Shown: piece after piece, positions 12,868 through 20,578 of the stretch | How the letters are laid out: the number at the start of each line of letters is the position of its first letter | How positions within the stretch are numbered: position 1 is the stretch's first letter | IMG/VR virus record: IMGVR_UViG_3300036466_000329 | Coordinates: 1-20,578 of that record | Strand: one strand, 5' to 3' | Source: a virus | DNA: 20,578 nt | Translations under genes and position numbers: made by a program | The notes under the pieces: generated by a model | Told to the model about the DNA's origin: nothing | Database searches by the model: none | Seen by the model: the letters and a program-made list of their open reading frames with translations, nothing else

Positions 12868-13926
12868 ATGGCCGTAAGAGATTATAACAACTACAATAGA
12901 ATTATTGACCGCACCGAGATGGTGCAACTTATCCCCAACCAGGCAGGCTATATCAACGATTCTGGCCTGTTTGAAGGTGAAGGTGTCGCTACAGAAACTG
13001 TAATTTTTGACCGTGAAGAAACCACTTTCAGTCTTCTTCCCACTGTAAATCGCAGAGGCGGTGCACCAACAAAGCGTAAAGAAAACAGGGCAGATACTTT
13101 TGCACTTGTTCTTCCTTACTTCCAGACCACAGACCTTATTACAGGCTCTGATGTTCAGGGCCGGAGAATGGTTGGAACAGATGCAGACCCTGAAACTGTT
13201 GCTAACGTTATGGCTAAGAAGATGCGTAGGATGCGTCTTGAGGCGGATCAGACGAACGAATACATGAAGCTACAGGCACTGAAGGGTAAAACTGTTGCAC
13301 CGGATGGTACTGTTATCGCTGATATGTTTACCAAGTTTAATCTTGACCCTGCTGATTATACTTTTAACTTTAAGCTTGATGACGCCACTACCGATGTTGA
13401 TGTAAAGGTGGCCGAGTTTAAACGTGCCTTTGTTCGCAGCGCAAAAACAGGGCGTATGGGGGCAATCAATGCCTTGGTTAGCCCTGAGTTCTTTGATAAG
13501 CTTACCTCGCATGAGAAGGTACAGGAAGCGTACAAATACTATGCTGCAAATGTGAACCCGATGCGTGATGATATGCAGCGTATGACTGCATACGGCATTG
13601 TGGATGTCTTTGATTATAAGGGTGTTCGTTTTATGACCTATGATATCGACTTCCCGATGCCTGACGGTACAACTCAGTCTGCATTTGATTCCAACACAGC
13701 AGTAGAGGGTGGTAGGACATTTGTTACCGGTCTTCCTGAAGTCTATCGAACTGTGTGGGGGCCAGCAAACACGCTTGAAGGTGCGAACCAGATTGGGCAG
13801 GAAATGTTCATGTATCAGTATACCGACCCCAAAGGAAAGTTTATTGAGCTTGAACTTGAAATGGCTCCTCTGCACTGGATGAACCATCCGCAGCTTTCTT
13901 GGAACCTTATTTCCACAGCTACCTAA
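12868..13926 (+). CDS. Major capsid protein, lambda gpE family
   Basis: The 352-residue protein starts at ATG 12868 after AAGGAG. It has the family pattern of Phage_cap_E: N-terminal ...MVQLIPNQAGYINDSGLFEGEGVATETVIFDRE, a middle with RADTFALVLPYFQTTDLITGSDVQG, and a C-terminal region with YGIVDVFDYKGVRFMTYDID and FVTGLPEVYRTVWGPANTLEGAN. The length is right for the family. It forms the icosahedral shell of the head. A terminator follows within 65 nt, so this gene is the end of the head transcript or the point of reduced read-through. Confidence 0.93.
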   Translation: MAVRDYNNYNRIIDRTEMVQLIPNQAGYINDSGLFEGEGVATETVIFDREETTFSLLPTVNRRGGAPTKRKENRADTFALVLPYFQTTDLITGSDVQGRRMVGTDADPETVANVMAKKMRRMRLEADQTNEYMKLQALKGKTVAPDGTVIADMFTKFNLDPADYTFNFKLDDATTDVDVKVAEFKRAFVRSAKTGRMGAINALVSPEFFDKLTSHEKVQEAYKYYAANVNPMRDDMQRMTAYGIVDVFDYKGVRFMTYDIDFPMPDGTTQSAFDSNTAVEGGRTFVTGLPEVYRTVWGPANTLEGANQIGQEMFMYQYTDPKGKFIELELEMAPLHWMNHPQLSWNLISTAT

Positions 13927-13989
13927 AGTCTATGTATGGCTTTTAAGCGGATAATAAGAAAAAACAAAAGCCACATAAAACGCGCAAGA

Positions 13990-14020
13990 GGGGGAGGGAG
14001 GAAGGCTCCTCCCCCTTTTT
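13990..14020 (+). terminator. Rho-independent terminator after the capsid gene
   Basis: A GGGGGAGG.. arm (13990-14000) pairs with CTCCTCCCCC (14006-14015) over a GAAGG loop, followed by TTTTTCTTT. Neck and tail genes downstream must be reached by read-through or another promoter, none of which is obvious. Confidence 0.8.
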
Positions 14021-14034
14021 CTTTAGGGGGGAAA

Positions 14035-14388
14035 ATGCCTAAAATAGTTATGACAACATCTGTTTCCTTTATCATTCCCCTTATTATATCTTTCGTAGGT
14101 ACTTATTATGCTTTAAAAGAGAATGATGCCCTTACAGAGATGCGTATTAAGAATATAGAAACCACTGTGTCTGGTGTTTGTAGCGACATTAGGCACCTTA
14201 AAAAAAGCAACGAAGATATAAAGGCCAGTTATCGAGAGATAAAAAAAGATACAGAGGTTACAAAAGACACTTTCAATCGTCTGAACATTACACTTGAGTC
14301 TTTGAGTGAGAGCCTTCAAAGCATGGCTATAAGTATGGGAAGGATGGATGAAAGGCTTAAAACAATAGAGGAACGGAGGGGTAGGTAA
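14035..14388 (+). CDS. Membrane-anchored coiled-coil protein
   Basis: I use ATG 14035 (GGGGGG 4 nt upstream); the frame is open to 13936, but that part would run through the terminator. The 117-residue protein has one hydrophobic segment near its N-terminus (SVSFIIPLIISFVGTYYAL, about 8-26) and then an alpha-helical, coiled-coil-like remainder (MRIKNIETT, IKASYREIKKDTEVTK, LESLSESLQSMAISMGRMDERL, KTIEERRGR). This layout occurs in small phage membrane proteins such as XhlA-like or spanin-like factors, but no family match is evident. It sits between the capsid terminator and the connector gene, an unusual place for a lysis gene. Its stop overlaps the next start (TAATG). Confidence 0.75.
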   Translation: MPKIVMTTSVSFIIPLIISFVGTYYALKENDALTEMRIKNIETTVSGVCSDIRHLKKSNEDIKASYREIKKDTEVTKDTFNRLNITLESLSESLQSMAISMGRMDERLKTIEERRGR

Positions 14389-14768
14389 TGGATTTACTTA
14401 TGCAATTAAGGGTATTGATCGGGGATATCTCGGAACCATATATTCTTGATGATGATATCTTACAATACTACCTTGATAAAAATGGTGGGGATGTTTCTCT
14501 AACAGCTAAAGAAATCATGCCTATAATCCTTGTCAATCTCTCTACAACCTCTGTCAGGGAGAGAGAGGGTCAAGTAGAAATCTTTGGTTCCGAAAGGGTT
14601 AAAAACTATCTCGACACCCTTGAGCATCTTAATAGCGCAGGAAGTAGCCTTACGAAGAATTACGCACCACCTACAATTGGTGGGGTAAGAAAGTCAGAAG
14701 TAGAAAGGGTTAGGAAAGACCCTGAAAGCGTTTCTTGTGGTTTTAAAATAGGTATGTTTTCAGAATGA
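14388..14768 (+). CDS. Probable head-tail connector protein
   Basis: The 126-residue product starts MDLLMQLRVLIGDISEPYILDD, a pattern like gp6/gp15-type connectors (short helices, a DD.l.yyL segment, then a bundle). The start overlaps the preceding stop, and its stop overlaps the next start as ATGA, so translation is coupled. In this gene order the connector ring would sit under the portal. Family assignment comes mostly from position and the N-terminal pattern. Confidence 0.55.
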   Translation: MDLLMQLRVLIGDISEPYILDDDILQYYLDKNGGDVSLTAKEIMPIILVNLSTTSVREREGQVEIFGSERVKNYLDTLEHLNSAGSSLTKNYAPPTIGGVRKSEVERVRKDPESVSCGFKIGMFSE

Positions 14769-15229
14769 CATCTCTTAGCCTAAACCTCAAAGGTATACGA
14801 AAAGTAGAAAGGGGGATGTTAAAAATAGAGGAAACATCCTCTGGTGCCGGTTTTTTCAAAGACCAAATGCATCCAGAACATGGTATTCCTCTTGCAACAA
14901 TAGCATATAAAAACAATGAAGGCTTTACAACACCGGAGGGGAGGAGGGTTCCTGCAAGACCTTTCTTTGATTACGCCGTAAATACGTGTGACTCTGTTGT
15001 GGCTGATCCTTTTATAAGGGGTGCAGGAAAAATTGCCTCAGGGGATAAAAGTGTTCGGGGAAATCTTAAAAATGCCGCTGATACTATGGCTGAATGGATA
15101 TCGATGTATATCAAATCTGATGAACTCTATGAGCCAAACGCACCATTTACTATAAAGAAAAAGGGATTTGATAAGCCTTTAACGGAAACAGGGTATCTCT
15201 CTGAAAATGTTGAGGGGAGGTTGTTATGA
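14765..15229 (+). CDS. Neck / minor virion protein (HK97 gp10-like)
   Basis: The 154-residue protein has GIRKVERGMLKIEE near its start, then a middle part HGIPLATIAYKNNEGFTTPEGRRVPARPFFDYAV, where RxxPARPFF is the signature of gp10/virion-morphogenesis-type neck proteins. It ends with DKPLTETGYLSENVEGR, like the loop that docks the terminator ring. It overlaps both neighbours by 4 nt (ATGA). It would help close the neck between head and tail. Good motif support, exact family unproven. Confidence 0.7.
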   Translation: MTSLSLNLKGIRKVERGMLKIEETSSGAGFFKDQMHPEHGIPLATIAYKNNEGFTTPEGRRVPARPFFDYAVNTCDSVVADPFIRGAGKIASGDKSVRGNLKNAADTMAEWISMYIKSDELYEPNAPFTIKKKGFDKPLTETGYLSENVEGRLL

Positions 15230-15585
15230 AGTGGAGACCAAAGCTTCTTCCAAGAAGGGAGTTTTCTGCAATTAGGACAAACTCTATTCTTGATGAATAT
15301 AACCTGAGTACAAAAGTAGAAGAACCGTTCTCTGTGGAAAACAGTTCTGCACCTCAACCAGTCACTGTGGATGACAATATACCTCTCCCAGAAGGGCTTG
15401 CTAATGCAGAGCTGTATAAAATATATACTACAACACCCCTTAGAGGTGTTAAGGTTGGAACAACAGAACTAGCCGATACAGTGATTGTGGAAGGGGAAAA
15501 ATACACCGTTGTAAGAAGTAAAAAATGGAGTGCAGGCTTACTTGACCACTATGAAGTATATCTTGCAAAGAATCCCAACTGGTAG
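15226..15585 (+). CDS. Hypothetical neck protein
   Basis: The 119-residue product is translationally coupled (ATGA) to the gp10-like gene. It begins MKWRPKLLPRREFSAIRTNSILDEY, then has a beta-rich C-terminal half (ADTVIVEGEKYTVVRSKKWSAGLLDHYEVYLAKNPNW) similar in feel to small head-closure or stopper proteins. I cannot name a family. It ends in TAG, showing that TAG is used as a stop here. Position between neck and tail-terminator genes supports a structural role. Confidence 0.6.
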   Translation: MKWRPKLLPRREFSAIRTNSILDEYNLSTKVEEPFSVENSSAPQPVTVDDNIPLPEGLANAELYKIYTTTPLRGVKVGTTELADTVIVEGEKYTVVRSKKWSAGLLDHYEVYLAKNPNW

Positions 15586-15590
15586 GTTTT

Positions 15591-16097
15591 ATGGATATTG
15601 AAAAGGATACATACAAGGTTTTACACAATTTCATAACTCAGGCTATAGGAGAAAAGCCCTATCTTATGGAAGAGGGGTTTGTAAGGCCAACAGGGGGGTA
15701 TGTTGCTTGCAAGCTTATGAACGTGAACAAGCTTACAACTGGTTCACACAGGCTGCCACCAACAGACTCTTCAGGTGTTGAAAGATTCGCTGTAGAGATG
15801 CTTCTGCGTTGGCATATCCATGCATACAGGGAGATGAGCATGGAGAAGCTAGCGGCTATAGCCTACAGGCTTAATGATAGGAATGTAAGAAACATTCTAT
15901 CAGATGGTGGTCTTGGTTATAAGGGCCACTCTCAAATAACACAAACAACAATATCTAGGGATGGGGTAGAAAGAGAAAAGCAGGCATACTTTGTTGTAGA
16001 TTTTTACTACGTCTACGAGGATACTGTATTTGTTGGCAAAGAGGTACCTTCTGTCATTGAAGAGGCAGAGGGTGTTGCCCCAGACTTAAAAGTATAG
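15591..16097 (+). CDS. Probable tail terminator protein
   Basis: The 168-residue protein starts at ATG 15591, 6 nt after the previous stop. The layout fits phage tail-terminator/neck proteins of the LIC_12616 type: N-terminal VLHNFITQAIG helix, PTGGYVACKLMNVNKLTTG strand with a conserved PTG, a central LRWHIHAYREMSMEKLAAIAYRL segment, and a final strand YFVVDFYYVYEDTVF. It would cap the tail tube and sheath on completion. It lies directly before the sheath gene, the usual place. Stop is TAG. Confidence 0.6.
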   Translation: MDIEKDTYKVLHNFITQAIGEKPYLMEEGFVRPTGGYVACKLMNVNKLTTGSHRLPPTDSSGVERFAVEMLLRWHIHAYREMSMEKLAAIAYRLNDRNVRNILSDGGLGYKGHSQITQTTISRDGVEREKQAYFVVDFYYVYEDTVFVGKEVPSVIEEAEGVAPDLKV

Positions 16098-16106
16098 GAG
16101 AATAAT

Positions 16107-17468
16107 ATGGAAATGGAGCGTATTGTTGATGTGCAGGTGAGTATAGCGGCACGGCCAATTACTCAAACAGGGTTTGAAACACCCCTATTTATTGCACCTC
16201 ATACGGTTTTTGATGAAAGATTTAGGATTTATACAAGTTCTCAGGCAGCAGTAGAGGACGGTTTTGATGCTGAAAGTGATGTTGTACGTGCCCTTACAGC
16301 CTTCTTCAGTGGTAACTTTGCACCTGCACAGGTTATTATAGGTACACGGCAGTTTGATGACTACACCATAACAATTCCGGCAGGAAGTTATGATACAGCA
16401 GCAAAGTTTGCTATAAAGGTTGTTGCAAAAGATTCCTCTTCAAAGGTATCTGAATTTGTAGAATATACACCTTCCGTTTCTGAAGACCAAGATGCAGTGG
16501 CAACAGCATTGGCTGCTGCAATTGAAGGGGATGTGGCTCTTGGATCCCTTGTTTCAGCATCCGCTGTTGGTGGTGTTATTACGGTGACAGCAAAGACAGG
16601 GGCAAGAATACTATATCTTGGAAAGAGCATTCAAGATGAGGATGCTGTGGATGTTGTTTTTGAAACAACAAACATGGAGGATATTGCCGATACATTGACC
16701 GCCATTACACAGCAAACCAATGATTACTTTTTCATAACCTCCCACAGCAGGAGCGAGGTAGATATCTTGCAGCTTGCTGCTTATGCAGAGGCAAATAAGA
16801 AGATTTATGCTGTTGCTACCTATGATGCGGATATTCTCAATCCCGCTGTTATAGACGATATTGCCTCGCAGTTGAAGGATTTGCAGTATGAACTAACTAT
16901 GCTTATTGCACAAGACGAAAATCAGGTTGGGGAATATCATGAATGCACAGCTATAGGAGAAATGGCTGCACTACAGGCAGGAAGTTCTACCCTCCACGGC
17001 AAGACGCTGCAAGGTGTCACTGTAAGCAAATTCTCTACAACACAGGAAGAAACAATCCTAGGGAAAAATGCAAACATTTATACAATGATTGCTGGTGTTG
17101 GATTCTTCCTTGATGGGAAGATGTCTGATGGAACATTCTTCGATGTTCAGCGCGGGAGGCTGTGGCTTGAAACCAGAATGGAAGAGGATATTTTCCTGCT
17201 AATCAAGCAGAAAGCAGATCTGGGAATGAAGATACCCTACACAGACGAAGGTGTGGGCATGGTTGTTACTGTTATGGAAAGACGCCTACAGAACGCCGTA
17301 GATGTTAACTTCCTTGCAGCAACGCCAAGATTCAAGGTGAAACCGCCTCTTGTTGCTAACATTCCTACAATTGATAAAGTAAACCGTTTCCTTCCTGATA
17401 TTCCTTTCGAGGCAACACTGGCTGGAGCGATTCATAGAATAAAGATTAAAGGTATTGTAACGGTTTAA
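16107..17468 (+). CDS. Tail sheath protein (DUF3383-like)
   Basis: The 453-residue protein starts at ATG 16107 (AGGAG 7 nt before; ATG 16113 is an alternative). It has DUF3383 features: RIVDVQVSIAARPITQTGFETPLFI at the start, an inserted variable domain (about 80-170, rich in A, V and T), DYFFITSHSRSEVDILQLAAYAEANKK in the core, and a C-terminal RGRLWLETRMEEDIFLLI and LPDIPFEATLAGAIHRIKIKGIVTV. The sheath surrounds the tube and contracts on infection, so its presence marks the phage as a myovirus. It is followed by the tube gene with 11 nt between. Confidence 0.88.
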   Translation: MEMERIVDVQVSIAARPITQTGFETPLFIAPHTVFDERFRIYTSSQAAVEDGFDAESDVVRALTAFFSGNFAPAQVIIGTRQFDDYTITIPAGSYDTAAKFAIKVVAKDSSSKVSEFVEYTPSVSEDQDAVATALAAAIEGDVALGSLVSASAVGGVITVTAKTGARILYLGKSIQDEDAVDVVFETTNMEDIADTLTAITQQTNDYFFITSHSRSEVDILQLAAYAEANKKIYAVATYDADILNPAVIDDIASQLKDLQYELTMLIAQDENQVGEYHECTAIGEMAALQAGSSTLHGKTLQGVTVSKFSTTQEETILGKNANIYTMIAGVGFFLDGKMSDGTFFDVQRGRLWLETRMEEDIFLLIKQKADLGMKIPYTDEGVGMVVTVMERRLQNAVDVNFLAATPRFKVKPPLVANIPTIDKVNRFLPDIPFEATLAGAIHRIKIKGIVTV

Positions 17469-17479
17469 AGGAGTAATAA

Positions 17480-17953
17480 ATGGCAGAATTTTTAGGAACT
17501 TATGATCCTGAAAAAGTTCAAATCCAGTTGAACTTTGAGAATGTTACAGGGTTTGCTCAAGGTAGTATGGTAACTGTAACACGGAACGAGGACAGGACAA
17601 CAGAGCATGTAGGTACGAAAGGTGAAGTTTCCAGAGCCATAAACCGGAACAACACCTATACAATCAAATTCACCCTCCAGCAGACAAGTCGCTTTAATGC
17701 TGTGTTGAACGCACTTTCAAACGGCGATGATCTTCTGGGTGTGCCCACCATCATTCCCTTAAGGGTTTTTGATCCAAACTCCTATGAGCAGGTTTTTGCC
17801 GCAACCTGTTGGGTAAAGACCGAACCAGAGCGCGATTGGAGTAACGAAGTAGGTACACGTGAATGGACGCTTTTCGCGGTGAGTGTTGGTGTAACACCAA
17901 ACGAGGTTACTTCTCTTCTTGGTGCAGCAGGAAACGCAGCAGGTATTTTATAA
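17480..17953 (+). CDS. Tail tube protein (DUF3277-like)
   Basis: The 157-residue protein follows AAAGGAG. It matches the pattern of DUF3277 tube proteins: YDPEKVQIQLNFENVTGFAQGSMVTVTRNED at the N-terminus, VGTKGEVSRAINRNNTYTIKFTLQQTS, and NEVGTREWTLFAVSV near the end. Hexamers stack to build the inner tube through which DNA passes. Position after the sheath confirms it. Length is normal. Confidence 0.88.
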   Translation: MAEFLGTYDPEKVQIQLNFENVTGFAQGSMVTVTRNEDRTTEHVGTKGEVSRAINRNNTYTIKFTLQQTSRFNAVLNALSNGDDLLGVPTIIPLRVFDPNSYEQVFAATCWVKTEPERDWSNEVGTREWTLFAVSVGVTPNEVTSLLGAAGNAAGIL

Positions 17954-17958
17954 ATGAT

Positions 17959-17976
17959 GGGGGGGTAATACCCCCC
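17959..17976 (+). terminator. GC hairpin after the tube gene
   Basis: GGGGGGG and CCCCCC pair over TAATA, followed by TTAATAAGGAGG. The T-run is short, so it is at best a weak terminator; it may dampen expression of the chaperone gene whose ribosome binding site begins 6 nt later, or protect the tube mRNA 3' end. Confidence 0.5.
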
Positions 17977-17992
17977 TTAATAAGGAGGATTT

Positions 17993-18421
17993 ATGTCTAT
18001 AGAAAAAGAGTTTAGCATCAACGGTTTTGAGTTTAAAGCTAAGAAATGGAACCTTCCCCGCACATTGGAGTATCAAGGGCAGATTATGAAAATACTCACA
18101 GAGCCTCTGTCCACAATGGCCTCTGTAAGTAACGGAACACAGGATGATGATATTGTAGCAGGGGCTATCACTGCTGTTCTACTATCCACAATAGGCGAGA
18201 TAGATTTCCCACAAATAACAAAAATACTTTTCTATAATGTTACCACAAAGAACAAAAACGGTGTAGAGGTAGAATGTACCCTTGAAAGGTTGGATGAGCT
18301 GGGTGTAGATTTTGATACAGTTATTCTTCTTTGTGTAGATATAATTTTATTCAACTTTGGAGCATTTATAAAAAACGACTTCGCGGGTCAGCTAACAAAG
18401 AGGATGATGATAGAACAATAA
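17993..18421 (+). CDS. Tail assembly chaperone, short form (G-like)
   Basis: The 142-residue protein starts at ATG 17993 with AAGGAGG. It begins MSIEKEFSINGFEFKAKKWNLPRTLEYQGQIMKIL and is mostly helical, as in chaperones that bind the tape measure protein. Near its end the codons ATA-AAA-AAC form the slippery site A-AAA-AAC (18370-18376). Most ribosomes would end at TAA 18421, and a fraction slipping by -1 would read into the overlapping frame, as in lambda G/GT. Position between tube and tape measure is the canonical one. Confidence 0.8.
   Translation: MSIEKEFSINGFEFKAKKWNLPRTLEYQGQIMKILTEPLSTMASVSNGTQDDDIVAGAITAVLLSTIGEIDFPQITKILFYNVTTKNKNGVEVECTLERLDELGVDFDTVILLCVDIILFNFGAFIKNDFAGQLTKRMMIEQ
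18370..18376 (+). promoter_or_regulatory. Slippery heptamer A-AAA-AAC for -1 frameshifting
   Basis: In-frame codons ATA AAA AAC give X-XXY-YYZ = A-AAA-AAC. A weak GAC...GTC hairpin follows within a few bases; no strong pseudoknot is evident. Confidence 0.75.
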
Positions 18422-18630
18422 CCGCTGATCCGTTATTTAAGAAGTATAAGAAGACAACAATCCTTACAGATGAGGATTTTTTCTTTCTAATGCCTATTGT
18501 TGACCCTGATTGTGGTGTATATGTAGATTGGAGTTCATTAGACTTAGAAACATTTACAAAGATAACAGAGATGAGGAACTTCATTATAGAGTACCGTAAC
18601 AGAGAGTCTAAACAAAATTCAAAGGGGTAA
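18376..18630 (+). CDS. Tail assembly chaperone extension (T-like), reached by -1 frameshift
   Basis: After slippage at A-AAA-AAC the -1 frame reads RLRGSANKEDDDRTITADPLF and stays open to TAA 18630, adding 84 residues to the first 128 of the short form (fusion of 212). The only ATG in this frame that could begin it separately (18331) lacks a ribosome binding site, so expression by frameshifting is more likely. The segment is acidic and contains FFFLMPIVDPDCGVYVDW. It ends directly before the tape measure ATG. Confidence 0.75.
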   Translation, partial: RLRGSANKEDDDRTITADPLFKKYKKTTILTDEDFFFLMPIVDPDCGVYVDWSSLDLETFTKITEMRNFIIEYRNRESKQNSKG

Positions 18631-20505
18631 ATGATGGCAGAACAGAAGGTTGTTGCAGAACTAATTGCAAAACTTGAATATAGACTTGATAATAGGTCTA
18701 AAAGTAGGCTTAAGGAGTTTGAGAATAACTTAATAAGGGCCACAAGAAGACAGACAGACCTTACAAGAAATATTAGGACAGAAGCATCTACTGTTAAAGA
18801 ATTAAACAAGGTGAAGGATAAGGCTGCTAGAGACGAAGAAAGGCGTATTACACGCCTTGCCAGAAATCAACTCCGTTCAGGAACGGCAAGATGGAACAAG
18901 ATAAAGAGGCAAGAGATCCGTGACAGGAAAATGCTGCTTCGTCTTGAAAAGCAGCAGGCTGCTGAAGAGATCAGGCAACGTAAAGAGTTTATAAGGCAGG
19001 AAAATAAAAGGCTCGGTGGTATCCCAGAGAAAGGTACTTGGGCCGCTTTTAATAGGCTACGCGCTGCTGCTGTTGCCGCAACAGCTACATTTGGTGCGTT
19101 TCAAATAGCAAGTTCTGTTATCCAACAAGGTCAAGCGATGAACAGACTTCAGAGCAGTCTTATTGCTATTGAAGGAAGTGCAAAGGATGCCTTCCATACA
19201 TTCCAATTCTTAACAAAAGAATCTCAGCGACTTGGTCTAGATATCGAATCTATGGCTGATGGTTTTATCAACCTAGCCGCATCCTCTAAAGGGCAGATTA
19301 CAAAAGAAGAAGTAAGAGAGCTTTTTACAGGGTTTTCAGAATACGGAAGAGCTTTTGGTGTAAACCAGTTTAGAATGGAAAAAGGCCTCGCCGCACTGGC
19401 TCAGATGGCAGGCAAAGGCCAAGTCATGATGGAAGAACTAAAACAACAGTTTGCAGAACAGGTTCCGGGCGGTATGCAGATCTTTGTACGAGCAACCGGC
19501 AAGACTGTGGCCGAGATAATGGAGCTATCCGCAAAAGGCGAACTGCTTGCAAAAGATGTTCTTCCTAAGGTAGCTAAAACAATGGCTATAATGGCTAGAG
19601 AAGGTGGTGCACTAGAACGAAGACTAAAAGACGGTGACACAGCACTTGGGGCATTCTCAACGCAGTGGAAGCTTATGACAAAGACAATGACAGACACAGG
19701 GATGAACGCCGCTATGGCCGCGTTATTCAACTCCCTTACAAGTCTTCTTGAGATTTTACAGCCGTTTTCATCCTTCTTTGGTGGTTTTTCTCAAGGATTC
19801 ATCTTTGCAATAGTGGAGCCTTTCCATCTTCTTGCAGACGCTGTTTATAATACTTTCCTTTTTATTGACAGAGCTTTCGGAACAAACTCACGTCAAGCTG
19901 TGCAAAACTTCGGGGAAGAGGTTGGTAAGATAGCTGGTATTCTTATAGGAATGGTAGCTCTTTGGAAAGGCTTTCAATTTGTAAAGAGAATACCGCGTAT
20001 GGTGGCTGATATCCTGTATGTAAGAAGGATAGAGGGAGCCACAATGGGTGGTGGCGTATCTCCTATGGGTAAGTCAGGGAAAAAAGGAGGCATGGGCGGA
20101 CTTGCCGGTGCTTTCTCTAAAAAAAGTGCCATGAAAGCAGGCGGAGCAGCTTTGCTTGTTGGTGGTTTGGCAACGGCCTTAAGCAGTGATACTGTTTCAG
20201 ACTTTGCAAAGAATGTTACAAGTCTTGCAGCAGGTAGTGCAGGCATGGCTTTAGGTATGAAGGCAGGTGCCGTTGCTGGTGCATTAACAGGCCCACTTGC
20301 ACCTATTGCTATACCAGCCCTTACAGTTATAGGCGGAGCAGCAGGCGGAATGCTTGGAAACTTCGCAGCAGACGTGGCAATAGATGGCATAACTGTTGTA
20401 GTAGATGGTGAACCACTAAATGCAAGAATAGATGGTGCTGTGGAAGCACGTATGCAAACAAGTACAAAAAGTGCACAAGCAACACTACCAAGGAGTATGC
20501 GATAA
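18631..20505 (+). CDS. Tail tape measure protein
   Basis: The 624-residue protein starts at ATG 18631, right after the chaperone extension stop; ATG 18634 is equally possible. Residues 1-130 are a highly charged coiled coil (repeated R, K, E). Residues about 140-330 match the tape-measure N-terminal domain: NRLQSSLIAIEGS, LGLDIESMADGFINLAASSKG, GLAALAQMAGKGQVMMEELKQQFAEQVPGGMQIF and GELLAKDVLPKVAK. Then a hydrophobic part with possible membrane helices (FSSFFGGFSQGFIFAIVEP; VGKIAGILIGMVALW) and a Gly/Ala-rich tail follow. The protein sets tail length and is ejected with DNA. A gene of this size predicts a rather short tail of about 90 nm by the usual 1.5 angstrom per residue rule. Confidence 0.92.
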   Translation: MMAEQKVVAELIAKLEYRLDNRSKSRLKEFENNLIRATRRQTDLTRNIRTEASTVKELNKVKDKAARDEERRITRLARNQLRSGTARWNKIKRQEIRDRKMLLRLEKQQAAEEIRQRKEFIRQENKRLGGIPEKGTWAAFNRLRAAAVAATATFGAFQIASSVIQQGQAMNRLQSSLIAIEGSAKDAFHTFQFLTKESQRLGLDIESMADGFINLAASSKGQITKEEVRELFTGFSEYGRAFGVNQFRMEKGLAALAQMAGKGQVMMEELKQQFAEQVPGGMQIFVRATGKTVAEIMELSAKGELLAKDVLPKVAKTMAIMAREGGALERRLKDGDTALGAFSTQWKLMTKTMTDTGMNAAMAALFNSLTSLLEILQPFSSFFGGFSQGFIFAIVEPFHLLADAVYNTFLFIDRAFGTNSRQAVQNFGEEVGKIAGILIGMVALWKGFQFVKRIPRMVADILYVRRIEGATMGGGVSPMGKSGKKGGMGGLAGAFSKKSAMKAGGAALLVGGLATALSSDTVSDFAKNVTSLAAGSAGMALGMKAGAVAGALTGPLAPIAIPALTVIGGAAGGMLGNFAADVAIDGITVVVDGEPLNARIDGAVEARMQTSTKSAQATLPRSMR

Positions 20506-20578
20506 ATGGCTACAACACAACAAATGGCCCTCCTGTTTGGGGGGCCAACTTCAAGAGTTTTACAGGGAACAAGATGTG
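20506..20578 (+). CDS. Next tail gene, partial at window edge
   Basis: An open frame starts at ATG 20506, directly after the tape measure stop, and reads MATTQQMALLFGGPTSRVLQ before running off the window. Only 24 codons are visible. By position it should be a tail or baseplate protein (often a circularisation-like or hub-related protein follows the tape measure), but the fragment carries no identifying motif. Confidence 0.5.
   Translation, partial: MATTQQMALLFGGPTSRVLQGTRC

Noticed and set aside
18366-18809. 147-residue minus-strand ORF
   Set aside because: It is antisense to the chaperone extension and tape measure genes, has a serine/leucine-rich shadow composition and no ribosome binding site.

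Overview
This window is part of the genome of a tailed bacteriophage with a contractile tail (myovirus type), or of a prophage carrying such genes. The host cannot be named from the sequence. Strong Shine-Dalgarno sites and many TTGACA-17-TATAAT promoters point to a bacterial host using sigma70/sigmaA. Only the modules described here are visible, and both ends of the window cut through genes.

Left part (1 to about 5170, read on the minus strand). In transcription order, from right to left, this holds: an AT-rich strand-switch region with five consecutive minus-strand promoters; candidate small structured RNAs; tRNA-Leu(TAG); a tRNA-Leu(TAA) split in its anticodon loop by a 1.39-kb IS200/IS605-type element encoding only TnpB; a stretch of tRNA-like hairpins with no recognisable gene; a 93-residue unknown protein with its own promoter; tRNA-Pro, -Asn, -Gln and -Thr; a structured spacer with a terminator; a second tRNA with a TAA anticodon but a short variable loop; a 46-residue ORF; a PAPS-reductase-family gene broken by a frameshift; and the start of a small HTH protein.

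Right part (about 5220 to the end, plus strand). A zinc-ribbon micro-protein is followed by a strong promoter with a palindrome and leader hairpins, then the virion operon: small terminase, large terminase (terL), portal, S49 protease/scaffold, decoration protein, major capsid protein, a membrane/coiled-coil protein, connector and neck genes, tail sheath, tail tube, tail chaperones joined by a -1 frameshift, tape measure, and the start of another tail gene.

The most striking feature is intron load. terL is cut into five exons by four group I introns (376, 254, 283 and 282 nt). Joining the exons at U|...G| boundaries gives exactly 1500 nt, an uninterrupted 499-residue terminase. The portal gene has a fifth group I intron (1038 nt) encoding an HNH homing endonuclease. 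The second notable feature is the TnpB element: removing it restores an 84-nt tRNA-Leu(TAA), plus CCA, with every arm in register. The element follows TTTAA of the anticodon loop, and the sequence just past its right end, where a TnpB guide would be read, is the 3' half of that tRNA.
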